From contig NC_088779.1 of the NCBI RefSeq assembly GCF_954871325.1, positions 12,340,846-12,404,845 of the forward strand: a stretch of DNA of 64,000 nucleotides, read 5' to 3'. The position numbers and the translations under genes were made by a program. Below are positions 14,301 through 24,930 of this stretch, one piece after another (positions within the stretch are counted from its first letter, which is position 1; every line of letters starts with the position of its first letter). The DNA comes from Gordionus sp. m RMFG-2023. Its lineage: Eukaryota > Nematomorpha > Gordioida > Chordodea > Parachordodidae. The notes below the pieces were generated by a model that ran no database searches, had not been told where the DNA came from, and saw nothing but the letters and a program-made list of their open reading frames with translations.

Positions 14301-16516
14301 AAAAAAGGTCATTTTTGGCACTTTTGACTATTGATATCTCTGAAACTATGAGTACTAGGAGGCTAAAATTGTGGATTCGATGCTTTCTAATGATATTCTA
14401 TCAGCATAAAAATTTTTATACAAATTTTAAAGGTCGGGCCGAAAAGTTATCGATTTGGTATGGAATTACCTTTATAGGTGTTCTAAAATTATGTAAAATA
14501 TTGGTTATATATTACAATTACGGTCATTCTGGATGTTTTATAATACCTAAAAGTTCTAAAAAACAATATTAAAATAAAAATACATTGTCTTTTCAGGATA
14601 TTTCTATCACTAAAAAGTCTCAAAAACCAACATGTAAATATCAATTTAATAATACATAAGCTTTATAATTAAATTAACTACTTTCGATAATAATAGAAGT
14701 TATTAAAACCAGAAAAACTAATTACGAAATATATATTTTTTTAAATCAAATGAAAGAAGGAAAGAAAACGAATGGATATAAAATTAAACCAAAATTGGAT
14801 AAAATTATTCCTTGCATCAATTCATTCTGAGGTTGTCAAAAAATATATAAAAAATTTTCTTTCAATTTGGTCAATATGCTCTCTTTTTGAACCCAAACAT
14901 ATCTGAGGTCATTAATTCCAATAATATCCTTTATTATTTTTAATACCATGTTTAGTCCTCGATCAATAAGTTGACTTTTCTAAATTGATATTTCATTTTT
15001 TAGATTCGTACACTTTAAGCAAATGACCAATTCATTAATGGGACTACTTAAGGTAAACCTACAATATCGAAAAAAGTACAATTTATAAAAATTATCCTAT
15101 GCAGCTGATTTAGCAAAAATCCTAATGACATGCCTCTAAAATAATAAATAATGAAACTTATAGGAATGAGTTGTTTTTTTTTAAAAAAATGTTATTTTTT
15201 ATTAATCATGTAAAATATTTGAATTTCATATTATGTACTGAATAAGATATCCAATTTGAATTATTCGATTTTAAAAAAACGAATACTGATTTATTAGATT
15301 TTTAGAGGCGTTAACTAGAAGAATTATTTATACCTTTACACCTGAAAGAAATTATTTGTCCAACCATGGCCGAGTTTATTTGGAGATGAGTAATTAATAT
15401 TTTTACAAAATTGTAATATCAGGCATCGCCATTTCTATAATTAGGCTCGACTGGATCCAAAAAATAATTTTAAAATTGGCCCCATTTGGTTAGTTATATT
15501 TTTTTTATTTAGGATAATGATAATGGAGTTAGTCCTCTTGCTAAACTTTATTTTTGATACCCAAGGATGCAGCCACCCGTTTAGGTTTAGAAAACAACCC
15601 GATTTGAATCTAGAACTATATGATCCTGATACACCCATTGAACTGATTCGGACACAGACGCTACTGGAAAACCAAAAATGCTATATAATTACAATCGCTT
15701 GTTAAAAAATAATATATTTAACAATTTTAAATTTAGAAAAATTATGATCCAAAATTCCTAAATGATGTTTATAATGAATCTGAAACAATTACGTTAGCAA
15801 GTTTACTTCGCAAACACCCACTTGAATTAGGTCGAGAGCCTCTAAACCAACGCTTAAAGGATAATCGTTTAATTAAACCCAGCTACAAAATTATTTATCA
15901 TAATCAATTGCATTTTGAAAAATTAACAAAAACTTTAGGACTTATGTCAGATTATAGGGTATGTATTTTGAAAATTTTAAATTCCACAATATTTATATTA
16001 AGTTCTTTAAAAATAAGCCGATTTTAATAAATCTCAAGATTTTGCCAAAAATGTACATTTACTTTTCATCATTTTGTGAAATATCGGAAATTTTTAACAC
16101 TAGTTAAAAGTAAATTTGTTCAATTTACAATTTTTTAGAAGTGCATATTAATTTGTTTTTATAATCTGTCTAATATGCTCCTTGTTAAACGGCTCAAATT
16201 TTAAAAATGGCTAACCCAAACCCAAAATTTTAGCTAAAAATAGAGATTTCCCTCATATTGAATAAATATTAATGAAATCTAAAAGCTTGCGAAATATTAT
16301 TTTAGTGAAAATCTTAATATAAAGTCAACTAAATCGAGCCGTTTATATGATTATCACTAAATTATATTTTAAAAAATGATTTTGGAAATTTAAAAATATT
16401 TACTGTATTAATAGGGTGGCGTTTCAAGAACTTCCTATTTAGGTATAGTATCGTTTGTTCATAGAGGGCATAAATTACATTTGATTCCAATGATGCAAAG
16501 CATATTATATGAATAA
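2303..16516 (+). CDS. MGAT1: Alpha-1,3-mannosyl-glycoprotein 2-beta-N-acetylglucosaminyltransferase (GnT-I), 10 exons
   Basis: GnT-I adds the first GlcNAc to the Man5 N-glycan in the Golgi, opening the path to hybrid and complex glycans. Exons: 2303-2386, 2433-2550, 2592-2661, 2699-2807, 2854-2992, 8655-8789, 9927-10170, 15004-15052, 15737-15958, 16415-16516. All introns are GT-AG and every phase joins, giving 423 codons plus stop (human protein 445 aa). Exon 1 gives a short basic tail and a hydrophobic signal anchor (about residues 8-23), as in a type II Golgi enzyme; exon 2 is a helical stem. Family blocks follow in order: VLPILIFACNR, FRPS..FPIYVS, GYYKISRHY, the metal-binding EDD with SPDFFEYF, DFFPGLGWLL, FWDDWMRRP, CIRPEISR and GIVSF near the C-terminus. 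The EDD codons are split by intron 5. The first four introns are only 37-46 bp, whereas introns 5 and 7 are about 5.7 and 4.8 kb because of transposons. AATAAA overlaps the stop codon. Confidence 0.95.
3220..5175 (-). pseudogene. BED-type (ZBED-like) hAT transposase relic in MGAT1 intron 5
   Basis: Read on the minus strand, broken frames follow the order of a ZBED-type hAT transposase. Near 5080-4900 there is a BED-finger start (FAWKYF, then CNICL). A segment like PFSIVENxGF appears near 4764 (SINNIGMQDFLKV). A HTDETI block near 4290 is followed by TDVGPNV near 4220, which resembles the family's TDNGANV motif. Degraded later segments lie at 4076-3885, 3900-3580 and 3455-3240. Many stops and frame changes show that it is dead. 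It lies antisense to MGAT1 inside a 5.66-kb intron. The termini were not found with confidence. Confidence 0.65.
5490..5597. repeat. GC-rich terminal region of a hAT-like repeat
   Basis: A rare GC-rich island of repeated CGCCGCC/GGCGGCGG words. It ends in GCGCACAGGTCTA at about 5597; reversed, that reads TAGACCTGTGCGCC, which resembles the terminal inverted repeat of some hAT elements. The matching left end and target duplication were not found. It could be the right end of the ZBED-like relic beside it. Confidence 0.35.
5598..7438. other. MGAT1 intron 5 sequence without recognisable genes
   Basis: AT-rich intron DNA. A small patch at 5745-5840 contains CCGATCCGATAAAAATATC and near-inverted partners, which looks like a transposon sub-terminal region. 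Short open frames such as 6220-6408 show no family resemblance and no splice or codon support. Confidence 0.5.
7440..8030 (+). repeat. Possible tRNA-derived SINE
   Basis: At about 7488-7500 the sequence GGTTCGAATCC is a perfect RNA polymerase III B-box, as found in tRNA genes and tRNA-derived SINEs. No full cloverleaf can be drawn: the upstream half lacks a clear A-box and the T-stem is imperfect, so this is not a functional tRNA gene. The roughly 500 bp downstream is less AT-rich than the surroundings, as expected for a SINE body or an unidentified inserted fragment. A 60-codon open frame at 7688-7870 was not recognised. Confidence 0.4.
10171..11905. other. Left part of MGAT1 intron 7, degenerate repeat ends
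   Basis: There is no coding segment. Near 10890-10935 and 11665-11735 there are related words (CGCGTTACC and similar, CGTTACCGTTACTC, GCAACACTATTTAAAA) in inverted relation. They look like sub-terminal parts of a decayed hAT MITE, but no target duplication could be defined. The 10413-10607 and 11154-11372 open frames have no recognisable similarity. Confidence 0.35.
11911..14470 (-). mobile_element. Long-TIR DNA transposon (arms about 550 bp) in MGAT1 intron 7
   Basis: The two ends form an inverted repeat roughly 550 bp long (about 11911-12480 and 13910-14470), starting GG(A)TAATTCCATACCAAATCG. The arms contain the shared words GGCCCGACCTTT and GCCAAAAATGACCTTTTT, among others. The pentamer TTTAT lies immediately outside both ends (11906-11910 and 14471-14475), a possible 5-bp target duplication, weak because of the low base complexity. 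The middle holds the minus-strand coding remnant described separately. The superfamily could not be assigned from the ends. It sits inside a host intron, where it would be removed by splicing. Confidence 0.75.
12602..12911 (-). pseudogene. C-terminal exon of transposon protein with SH3-like domain
   Basis: On the minus strand, an acceptor TTCGCAG at about 12912 opens into a continuous frame ending at 12602. It carries the pattern AYENDWWLGFVQEV, then VKINFLHPKGPANSF, YPAAQDILFIP and NNILTIV. This DWWxG...F-HPKGP layout is one I associate with small SH3/Tudor-like domains at the ends of transposon-encoded proteins of invertebrates. The exact family was not recalled. No DDE core could be read upstream (13000-13900), so the element is probably non-autonomous or badly decayed. 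Confidence 0.5.
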
Positions 16517-16638
16517 AATATAAACTCTTTGTTAAAATAATCGATTTTTATTATAAATTATATATTCATTTATACATATGTTATTATTTTTTAAATTGGG
16601 TGCAAAATAAATTAAATAAACCATTATTGTAAAATAAA
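16517..16638. other. 122-bp convergent intergenic region
   Basis: This stretch separates the MGAT1 stop (TAA 16514-16516, plus strand) from the DNAJC9 stop (16639-16641, minus strand). Both 3' untranslated regions must fit here or overlap. AATAAA at 16513-16518 could serve MGAT1. The minus strand offers only A/T-rich variants. Confidence 0.7.
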
Positions 16639-18293
16639 TTATTTCTTAATTTTTAACTTTCCTTTGCAATATTTATTTTCTAAACTTTGAAATAAATCAT
16701 TCATGTCATGTTCCCTTGTTTTTTGTCTTTGATTTATCAATGCTACCAACGATTCGGATTTTAAATTATCTAGACCCAATTTTTTGCCATAAGCTTCTGC
16801 TTCTTTAGCCTCTTTTTTGGCCTATATTTTTTTGATGTCAAATATAATATGTCTAAATTAAACTACCTTTCTTTTCCTTTTAGATTTTTTGGAAGGGGTT
16901 TCATATTTATAAACTTTGTAGCAAGTTAAATTTTTATTGGCTATTTCTTCATCAATTATAGCCCTAAATCTTGTTTCATCATTGTCATCTGTAGCTTTTG
17001 CACACATAACATTTTCCAAAATACATTGCATTTCTCCTTTACATTTTTTGTAAGCATCTATTACATCCAATCGTTCTTGTTCAGAGCCTGTTATAAAATA
17101 TATGGTAATCATTGACAGATCTCAGTAAAGTTTAAGGAATTAAAAAAGGAATATGTACCTTTTTATACCACTATCATTATTTTATAAATATAAGGGAGAT
17201 AAGCTCGATTAAAAATAAAAATGGGGATAAAATCTTTTATAAAATAAATTTTTTAAAAATGTGTCCAAAGCATCAAAAAAATTTAATTTGTAAACTTTTA
17301 AGAGATTATTTATCATTAGATTTGCTTTTTGAAACCATGTTTAGGTCACAATCTAAACAAAAAATAGTTAACAAACACTAACAAATTACAATAATAAATA
17401 ACTAGACCATTATACAGTTAGAAGCTAAAATCTAATGAAATCATAATTTTTAATTATTGTCCTGAATAGAATTAAAGATAAAATTAATATTAATAAATAA
17501 AAATTGACCTCATAATATTTTAAAAATCAATCAGTTGTTAAATCATGTTAGATAAAATCCCACTATGAATCTAGCATATGTTTTAAACTATTTAGATTAT
17601 TAAATTAGACTGAAATACCCAATCATCAAAGTATCATTAGTGTTAGCTTATATTTCATGAAATACATATTGTCAGATTTATGTGGAGGTGAATATATCAT
17701 AATTTAAAATATATGAATTTTATTTATATTATGAACAAAAAAATTGTATCTGAATTTCCTTCAAATTTAGAGGTTTACAGATCTGTTCTTAAGATACTTT
17801 GCATATTTATCTTATAAAATAAAAATTTGTAAGATTTACCTTGAAAATTTACTTCAAATTTTTTAATATCATCTAAAGAGATTTTTTTAAAGAGTTGCCT
17901 CCAATAAGAGATCCAATCTTCATCTTTACTAAAACTTATATTTTCATCATTTAATATACCTATAAAAATTATACAAATTCAATATTCACGCTAAAAATTT
18001 ACCAGTTTCATCATATATTTTTCTTTTTTCTGTATCACTTAATATTGAATATATTTTTGATAATATTTGAAATTTGGATGTAGCTTTTTGGGATGACCTT
18101 ATATCACTTATTTTATCTGGGTGGTATTTTAGTGACAATTGATAGTAAGCTTTTTTAACTATGATTTTTAAATACTATATAGAGGTAAAAAAAAATTACT
18201 TTCATTTGGCTTAGACTTTTTATTAATCTCAAAAATTTTATATAGATCAAGTGAACCAAATAAAAGTTTACATTGATTTTCTAGATCACTCAT
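16639..18293 (-). CDS. DNAJC9: DnaJ homolog subfamily C member 9, 5 exons
   Basis: DNAJC9 is a nuclear J-domain protein that works with HSP70 and, by known family biology, as a histone H3-H4 co-chaperone. Minus-strand exons: 18293-18200, 18158-18003, 17959-17840, 17087-16867, 16821-16639. Introns are GT-AG and the phases agree, giving 257 aa (human 260). The start MSDLENQCKLLFGSLDLY aligns with the family's amino end. The J domain follows (about residues 15-85), with NEIKKAYYQLSLKYHPDK containing the HPD tripeptide that stimulates HSP70, then KFQILSKIYSILSD. The region DEDWISYWRQLFKKIS is the conserved segment after the J domain, and LLGLD/RQK-type sequence near the C-terminus (KKLGLDNL, INQRQKTRE) matches too. 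Three introns are 41-45 bp; one is 752 bp. The gene is convergent with MGAT1. No frame breaks are seen. Confidence 0.94.
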
Positions 18294-18324
18294 ATCGCAA
18301 ATTACGCGGGATAAAGCTACTGTG

Positions 18325-18447
18325 GTCAATATATAGCAGACATTGCATAATCCATTTTTATTATTTAAAATTAAAATTTTTTAAGGTCAATATATAGCAG
18401 TCATTGCATAATTCATTTTCATTATTTAAAACTTTTTTAAGCTTTGT
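18325..18447. repeat. 61-bp tandem duplication upstream of DNAJC9
   Basis: GGTCAATATATAGCAG at 18324 recurs at 18385, followed in both by CATTGCATAAT and an A/T run, giving two imperfect copies with a 61-bp period. It begins about 30 bp upstream of the DNAJC9 start codon, so it lies in the likely promoter or 5' untranslated region. A regulatory role is inference only. Confidence 0.65.
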
Positions 18448-18547
18448 TATGACAAATCTGTAAGCACAAATTCCATCCAATAATCTTATTATACATGAAA
18501 CTATTTTTCTTAAAAATAGATTTCATAAAATATTAATTTAATAATTA

Positions 18548-19381
18548 TATAGAAAACAGGGTATAGACACGGAAGAATTCGGTTGACTCTGAACCTCCTT
18601 ACCCCCTCCCCCCCCCCCATTTCATTAAAAAAATTTTTTTTATAAATATTTATTATCGTAGACCATGAGTATGTAGATGGAAAATATGTTTAGGTAAAAA
18701 AATCTCATACTTTTATATTTACTTTTAGAAGAAAATATACTTTCATTTCTTTTAAATTGATAAACCACCTTCCTAATTTATTGTATAGATAAAATAAGAA
18801 ATTTCTTCATCTATTTATTAAAGTGTATAAAAAAATTTACGAATAAACAATACTATAAATACATTTCATATAAATCAAAAGGGTTATAGATTATCAGAGT
18901 TATTAAAGTATCTTGATATTATATTACGTCTGCTAAATACACACTTATAAAAAGACGTATTTTGATATACTTTTTAAACTTTTTCATATTGAAAATAAAA
19001 ATATTTTAATGCAAAATTCATTTTATTTCATATGGGCATATAATTTAAATAAATATATATATTAAAATATATTAAAACTAATGTAATAAAAAAGATATGT
19101 AATATAATATTAAAGTTTTTATATATAAAAAATATATAAATATTCATTATATTTTAGCCCCCCCCCCCCCCCCCCCCAATTTAAATCTATAGATATCAGT
19201 TCAAGGTTGTGATGGATATTTTTATAATGTAAATTAATTTAAAAAACAATACCATTGATGCACAAAATTATTTTAATAGATATTCCTCTGACTTTTAATA
19301 AGTAAATAATAAGATTAGTGTAAAAAATTTTTCGTGCTTTAAGTATGTTTGTGTTCGAAAACAACAGAGAACCTTGTACAT
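18548..19381. other. Spacer with poly-C tracts and a hAT terminal relic
   Basis: Two C homopolymers (about 18606-18619 and 19157-19177) are the ends of G/C-tract repeats or sequencing-difficult sites. At 18891 CAGAGTTATTAAAGTATC resembles the hAT end CAGAGTTGTTAAAGT found at 43411 and, inverted, at 43031, so a decayed hAT end is likely. No gene is seen. Confidence 0.45.
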
Positions 19382-20222
19382 AGGCGTAGCCAGGATTTTT
19401 CTAAGGGAGGGGGGGAATTAAAAATTTTCTGGGGCTTTGCCCCCAGATCCTATTTGAGGCTAGCCTTTGGCCCGCTTTTACCCGGCCTTCGGTCGGGTTA
19501 CCTTAGTCATAAAATATTTTTACAAGAGAGGAGGTTATTTTTGATAAAAAAAATAAGTCTAAAACAAATATGAAATATATTTTTATTAGTTTATATAAAA
19601 TATAATAAATCACTTGTATATACATTAATATAAAAGCATGGTAATAATTTATTCCACAACCACAAGTATAAGAAATTTATTTATAAAAAGTAAGTAGACA
19701 TATAGTTGATATCAGCGTCTACATAGCTGATGGGGGGGGGGGGGGTGAAGGGGTAGGAGACAAATGCCTCCAAAATATATTGGCATTTTTGGGGGTTGAT
19801 ATTGACATTTAGGGGGTAGGAATTAATATTTTGAGGGTAGGTATTAATATTTTTGGGAGGTAATTTTTGTTTTGAATTATAATCTTTTTAAATCCATTAA
19901 TTGATACGATTATGATGGTTATCGTTGATTTTCTAACAAATGTCAATTAAAGTAAAGATATTTGTTAATTAATAAATAATATAAACTTTCTTTGTGCCAT
20001 TTTCATTTACCATTTTATCCAGTTAATATTTACACATTTCCTATTTGGTACTTTTCTTAGAGGTTAATATATTTATATTATGTTTTTAATAAATTTATAG
20101 ATTTTTTTTAGCAGGATAAAGTTTGGAGGTAATTTTTTTAGTCATGCTTAAAAACATATACCAACAAGCAAAGAATAATAAAAAACATAATATGTAAAAA
20201 ATAATTAATTATTCCATTCTAG

Positions 20223-22962
20223 ATGCCTAACAGAACCTTATTTAAAGTGAAATGTGATTATATTAATTGTAAAACTTCTTAAATAAGAAGTGACAAGATA
20301 CATGAACATTTTAAACATAAACATCCTCATGTAAAGCTAGCTGATATGAAATTTACAAAGGTAGCCATCAAACGAGATAATAATAATTGAGTATCCTTAA
20401 ATTGTGATATTCCATATAATATCACAAATGGAGTTGAAACCCAGTTGCAAAAAAAGACAATAACATCTTACTTCCGAAAAGTAATATTTTTTATTTCTTA
20501 TTGTAACTAAAGACAATAAATATTATTGAAAATAAACCTTAAATTTGTGAATTAATAGAAACTGATTTTTTTCACAGTATATTAATATTAAAATAGGCAG
20601 GGTATAGAGAAAATAAATTATATATTTTATTATTAAATATTTTTTTAACTGTTTATCACACTATTTTTAGATCTATATAACTTTATAAAGTTCAATTTAA
20701 CAATATGAATAGGTTTATAATAATAATTTAAAACTAAAGTATTAAAAAAACTTATTAAGTTATTATAATGTAGTAGAATTTTTAATTTAAATCTTTACAT
20801 ATTTAATTGAATTAAGATTTCAAAGTTCTTTTACTTTTTTTTATATAAATTTTATCCTTAAAATATGAATTGGATTCAGCTATTTTCAAAATTTTATCTG
20901 TGAATTTCATCCCCTTTATTTACATTATGTGTTATATTAGGTATGTTTATATTATTATCATTGTTTAATTTAGCTATTAGAATTTCTTTAGATAATATAC
21001 TTTCATCATGAATTTCACAATTTTTATACTAATTTTTCTATTGATACGATTACTATTGTTTTTACAATCATAATATTCTTTTATGATTTCTTCAGGTGAT
21101 CGCAGTTTTATATTAATCTGCATCTATCATGCCTATGAATCTTTCAAGTATATTTTCAAAATGTTTTAACATGATCTTCCTAACAAAGACATTTTATTAA
21201 TGTTTATGATTAACGCGTTCAAAATTTGAGGATTCCCTTTGTATTCTACATTCACTTGTGCTGTACCTATCACTTATATCGTCTTGCCATTGTAACCTGA
21301 TAACTTTATGTTAAACTTCATAATATTTATAATGCCTGTTTTCTCAATCATGTATTCTTGTAGAATTAAAACATTTATTAAAAACTTAATTATAATGTAG
21401 ATAAGAAAAAAATTACCATTTGGCTAAAATTTTAAAAAATATAGTTTTCATAAGGAAACAAATTATAACCTCTCTTAATTTATAGAAAATCTCAGTTATT
21501 GAAGATTCACAAATTGTATTATCTCCTCATTCAATCCCCAGTTCCAGTGAGGCGCTTACTTTGCATGATGAGGTATTTAATTTAAATACGAATTATATGA
21601 TAACTTTTGAAGAAACTAAATTATGATTATTAGGATATTTAAATATTTCCAACATTTATTAAAAACTTAATTATAATGTAGCTAAGAATAAAATAACCAT
21701 TTGGCTAAAATTTTATTAAAACATAGTTTTTCATAATTAAACAAATTATACTCTTTATTTATAGCAAATCTCCATTATTGAAGATTCACAAATTGTATTA
21801 TTTTCTCATCCAATCCCCGGTTCCAGTAAGGCGCTTACTTTGCATGAGGTATTTAATTTAAATAAAATTTATATAATAACTTTTGGAGGGAATAAATTAT
21901 GAGGATATTCAAAGTCCAAGTCTTATTCAGCTATACAAAAAGAAGCAACCAAATAACCCATTTCACTTCATATTATTTAGGATGACAAATATTTTGATTA
22001 ATTTCATAATTGCTGTAGGCCCATGTCAGCCATGTACAAATAAATTTTAATATCCTGTTACTCACAAGAGGTTTTAAATAATATATAATTTTCATTAATT
22101 TTTACCCATCCGTTATTTCTATACCAGTATTTATTTATTTTTTTACTTTTTAAATAGGAGCATGAATAATATAGATGATTCTCCCAACCTCAGAAATTGG
22201 CTATCCTATAGCACTACTTTAAACAAAGTATTTTGTCTAGTAATATAGCCTTTTGGGGTTCTAATTCGAATGAAGGTAATTTTATGTGCCTCATAAAATT
22301 AATGGCAAAAAGGGTCCAACTTTACGTGCATACATGGATAACAACAAAAAATTGCGGAGAAAAAAATCAGATAAAATTTCGAGATCTTATATAAATTTGA
22401 AATCATATAGCCACGTGAAAAAAATAACTGGAATTATTAAGATAAAAATAACAAAAAGCATTTTTCAAAAAATTAAAGAGAATCATGCCTATAGCATCAT
22501 ATCAGATGAAACATATGATGTTAAAAAAGAATGCATAGCTTTGCTTGTACAGTTTATAGAAGATGATCTGCATCCACATCCTGTAGAAAGGATCATACAT
22601 GTTTTTACAACATCAGAAACCATTGGGGAAAATATAAAGAAACATATTTTTTCTAAGTTTAATGATCTTGGTCTTCCTCTTGATTATTTGGTTGGACAAA
22701 GGGAGATGAGTATACAAAGGAATGCAGGCTTTAATATTGAAAGAGGCTTTAAAAGCCATCTATATTTGGTGTCATGCACATCGGCTAAATTTAGTAGTTG
22801 CTCATGTTTGTGGATGCAAAATTGGAATGAAAAAGGTAATGGGAATATTAGATGATTTATATAATTTTATGAATTGAGTTAGACGTCAAGGTGTGTTTGT
22901 TAAATATCAAATGAGAAAGTTCAAGAAATCTCATAAAAGAATTAAAAACACGACAAGGTAAA
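20223..22962 (+). pseudogene. hAT transposase relic, 5' half (ZMYM1/DUF4371-like)
   Basis: A first exon at about 20223-20480 encodes a finger-like start (KCDYINCKTS...HEHFKHKHPH) ending ITSYFRK before a GT donor, and it contains in-frame stops. Duplicated short exons follow at about 21484 and 21766. From 22158 the frames give NIAFWGSNSNEGNF, then a run from 22286 with KENHAYSIISDETYDVKKE and a GQ...-type block. This is the order of the DUF4371 segment in ZMYM1-like hAT proteins, where the motif is FSIIADETTD. Several stops and at least one frame change make it inactive. The frame is cut at 22963 by the LTR composite and similarity resumes at 31040. Confidence 0.7.
21371..21912 (+). repeat. 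281-bp tandem duplication carrying a transposase exon
   Basis: ACATTTATTAAAAACTTAA at 21371 recurs at 21652, and the two copies stay alignable to about 21912. Each copy contains a TTTATAG acceptor followed by a short open stretch (SVIEDSQIVLS and SIIEDSQIVLF types), so a complete small exon with its upstream intron has been duplicated. The copies differ at many positions, so the duplication is not recent. Confidence 0.8.
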
Positions 22963-22963
22963 T

Positions 22964-23211
22964 TAAAAGAAACTATTTAAATTACTTCTTTAAATTAATT
23001 CTTTTTTAAATCAAATTTATTATTATCATTTCTTTATATCTAAAAACATAGTATATATATATAAAAAGTTAATTGAACATATTAAACAATCAACGTTAAT
23101 ATATTTTAAAAATAAACAATATTCAAATAAAACTAAAATTTATAATATAAGATTAACTATCAAATTTAAGATTAATTCTTTAAATTTATTTAAATATATG
23201 ATCAATCAACA
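22964..23211 (-). repeat. LTR, left outer, reversed (fossil)
   Basis: Read on the minus strand it begins TGTTGATTGATCATAT at 23211 and ends TTTCTTTTA at 22964. A purine-rich tract (GAAGAGGGGGAA on that strand) adjoins its start, as expected for a 3' LTR. It is somewhat longer than the other two LTRs because of extra A/T-rich sequence. Confidence 0.8.
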
Positions 23212-24554
23212 TTCCCCCTCTTCTACAAAGAACGAAGCTTCTTCTCAGCAGTCATCGAGAGCTTGTTGTACCAGAAGTTTTTTCCCGTTTCGATTGTACT
23301 CGGTTTTATCTTGGAGCGCATAAGTCTCAAATGTTCTCGTAGGCTTGATTCTATCACGTAGGTTTGATAAAATCGTTTATTAGAGTTGCGTGAGTTTGTA
23401 CGTTTATTGTAGGCTTGAATCAATCGCGTAGGTTTGATAAAATCGTTGAACGTTATCGTTGGCTTGATATCCTTATCATATGTTGTTCACATTTCTCAAA
23501 ATTGTTATTATCATGTTTCATAATTAATCCAGTCGAATATTGGAATTTGGAATAAATCGGAATATGTAATTTGGAATAGTTGATCAAATCAAATATATGA
23601 ATAATATGCACGAATAAAATTTTGAATTTCGGAACAATAAAATATGTAATAAGGAATGATAATTTAAGGAATAAGGAATAAAATCCAAAATAAGGAATGA
23701 TAAATGATTATTATATTATTTTTTAGGTGTTAAGTTAATCATAGCGTTTTATACTTTTAGCGTTTTACATTTTTTGCGTTTTACATTTTTTAGCGTTTCA
23801 ATATTTTAGTAGCGTTTTAATATTTAATTTATTTTTATTTATTTTCAATCTCCGAGGTTAAAATATGCAAATATTATGCACATTTCCCTCTCTTAAAAAA
23901 ATTTAAATTTCACACAATATTTTTTTAAAATAATGATGTTTAATTTTTACATTGTCTTCAAAAGCTTTATTTCAAAAACATTTTTATCATATTAAGTATT
24001 ACTTATAAGGGTTATTTAAATCAATCCCTTTTAATTCATATGTTTTAATTACACTTTAATATATTTAAAATTAAAGTTTTATCTTCTTGTTTAGGATTTA
24101 TAATGGTTTATATTTAGTTATATCTAAGAATTCATTTTTAGGATTAGTTGTTAATTTACAACAATTGGTCATCATTCAAGAAATCAAAAAATAATATTTC
24201 ACTAATAATTTAAGTAAATAATTTTTTAAAGGCTTTTTGTGTGTTCAAATATATCCATTATGATTTTACATTTTAGTGATTTTATAAATTTATAGCATGC
24301 CTTTATCCTGGCATAAAATTTTAATTTTTAATAACTTTTCTTCTTACGTGGATTAGAATAATAAGTAATCATCATTGGTCTCACAAAATAGAATTCATAA
24401 CCTATCGTTCAACTTCCATATCAGTTCTTCCTAGGTTGTCACATTAGGTTAGGTGCTGGTTATCATATTCCAGTCCAACATCCAAAGCCGGGACACCATG
24501 AAGAAAGAAGCTTTTTGCATGAAAGAACGTGCTAACATCTCCATAGATTAGGCA

Positions 24555-24930
24555 TTGGTCATATCAATAGATTATGCAGTCACAATAAATAAGGTAGTCA
24601 TAATAGATAGTCATCTCCATAGGTTACGCAGTCTCCATATAGATAGTCATCTCAGTAGATTAGGTAGTCACAATAGATAAGGTAGTCATAATAGGTAGTC
24701 ATCTCCATAGGTTAAGCAGTCTCCATAGGTTAGATAGTCATCTCAGTAGATTAGGTAGTCACAATAGATAAGGTAGTCATAATAGGTAGTCATCTCCATA
24801 GGTTAAGCAACCTCCATAGGTTAGATAGTCATCACAATAGGTAGTCATATAAATAGAGTCATCTCAATGGATTAAGCAATCGTCACAATAGGTAGTCAAA
24901 TCAATAAATAAGGTAGTCATCAATTTCAAA
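24555..24930 (-). repeat. Minisatellite in arm 1
   Basis: Imperfect tandem units built on GTAGTCATCTCCATAGGTTA-type words, the inverted counterpart of the array at 29025-29470. Sub-units of about 10-30 bp are arranged in longer repeats. No open frame runs through it. Confidence 0.8.

Noticed and set aside
19157-19178. Poly-C tract as a functional site
   Set aside because: Homopolymers of C or G recur beside transposon ends here and are more likely repeat termini or assembly-sensitive runs.
22286-22855. 189-codon plus-strand frame as a possible host gene
   Set aside because: It contains the hAT SIISDETYD-type motif, lies inside a bounded hAT element and is flanked by broken transposase frames.
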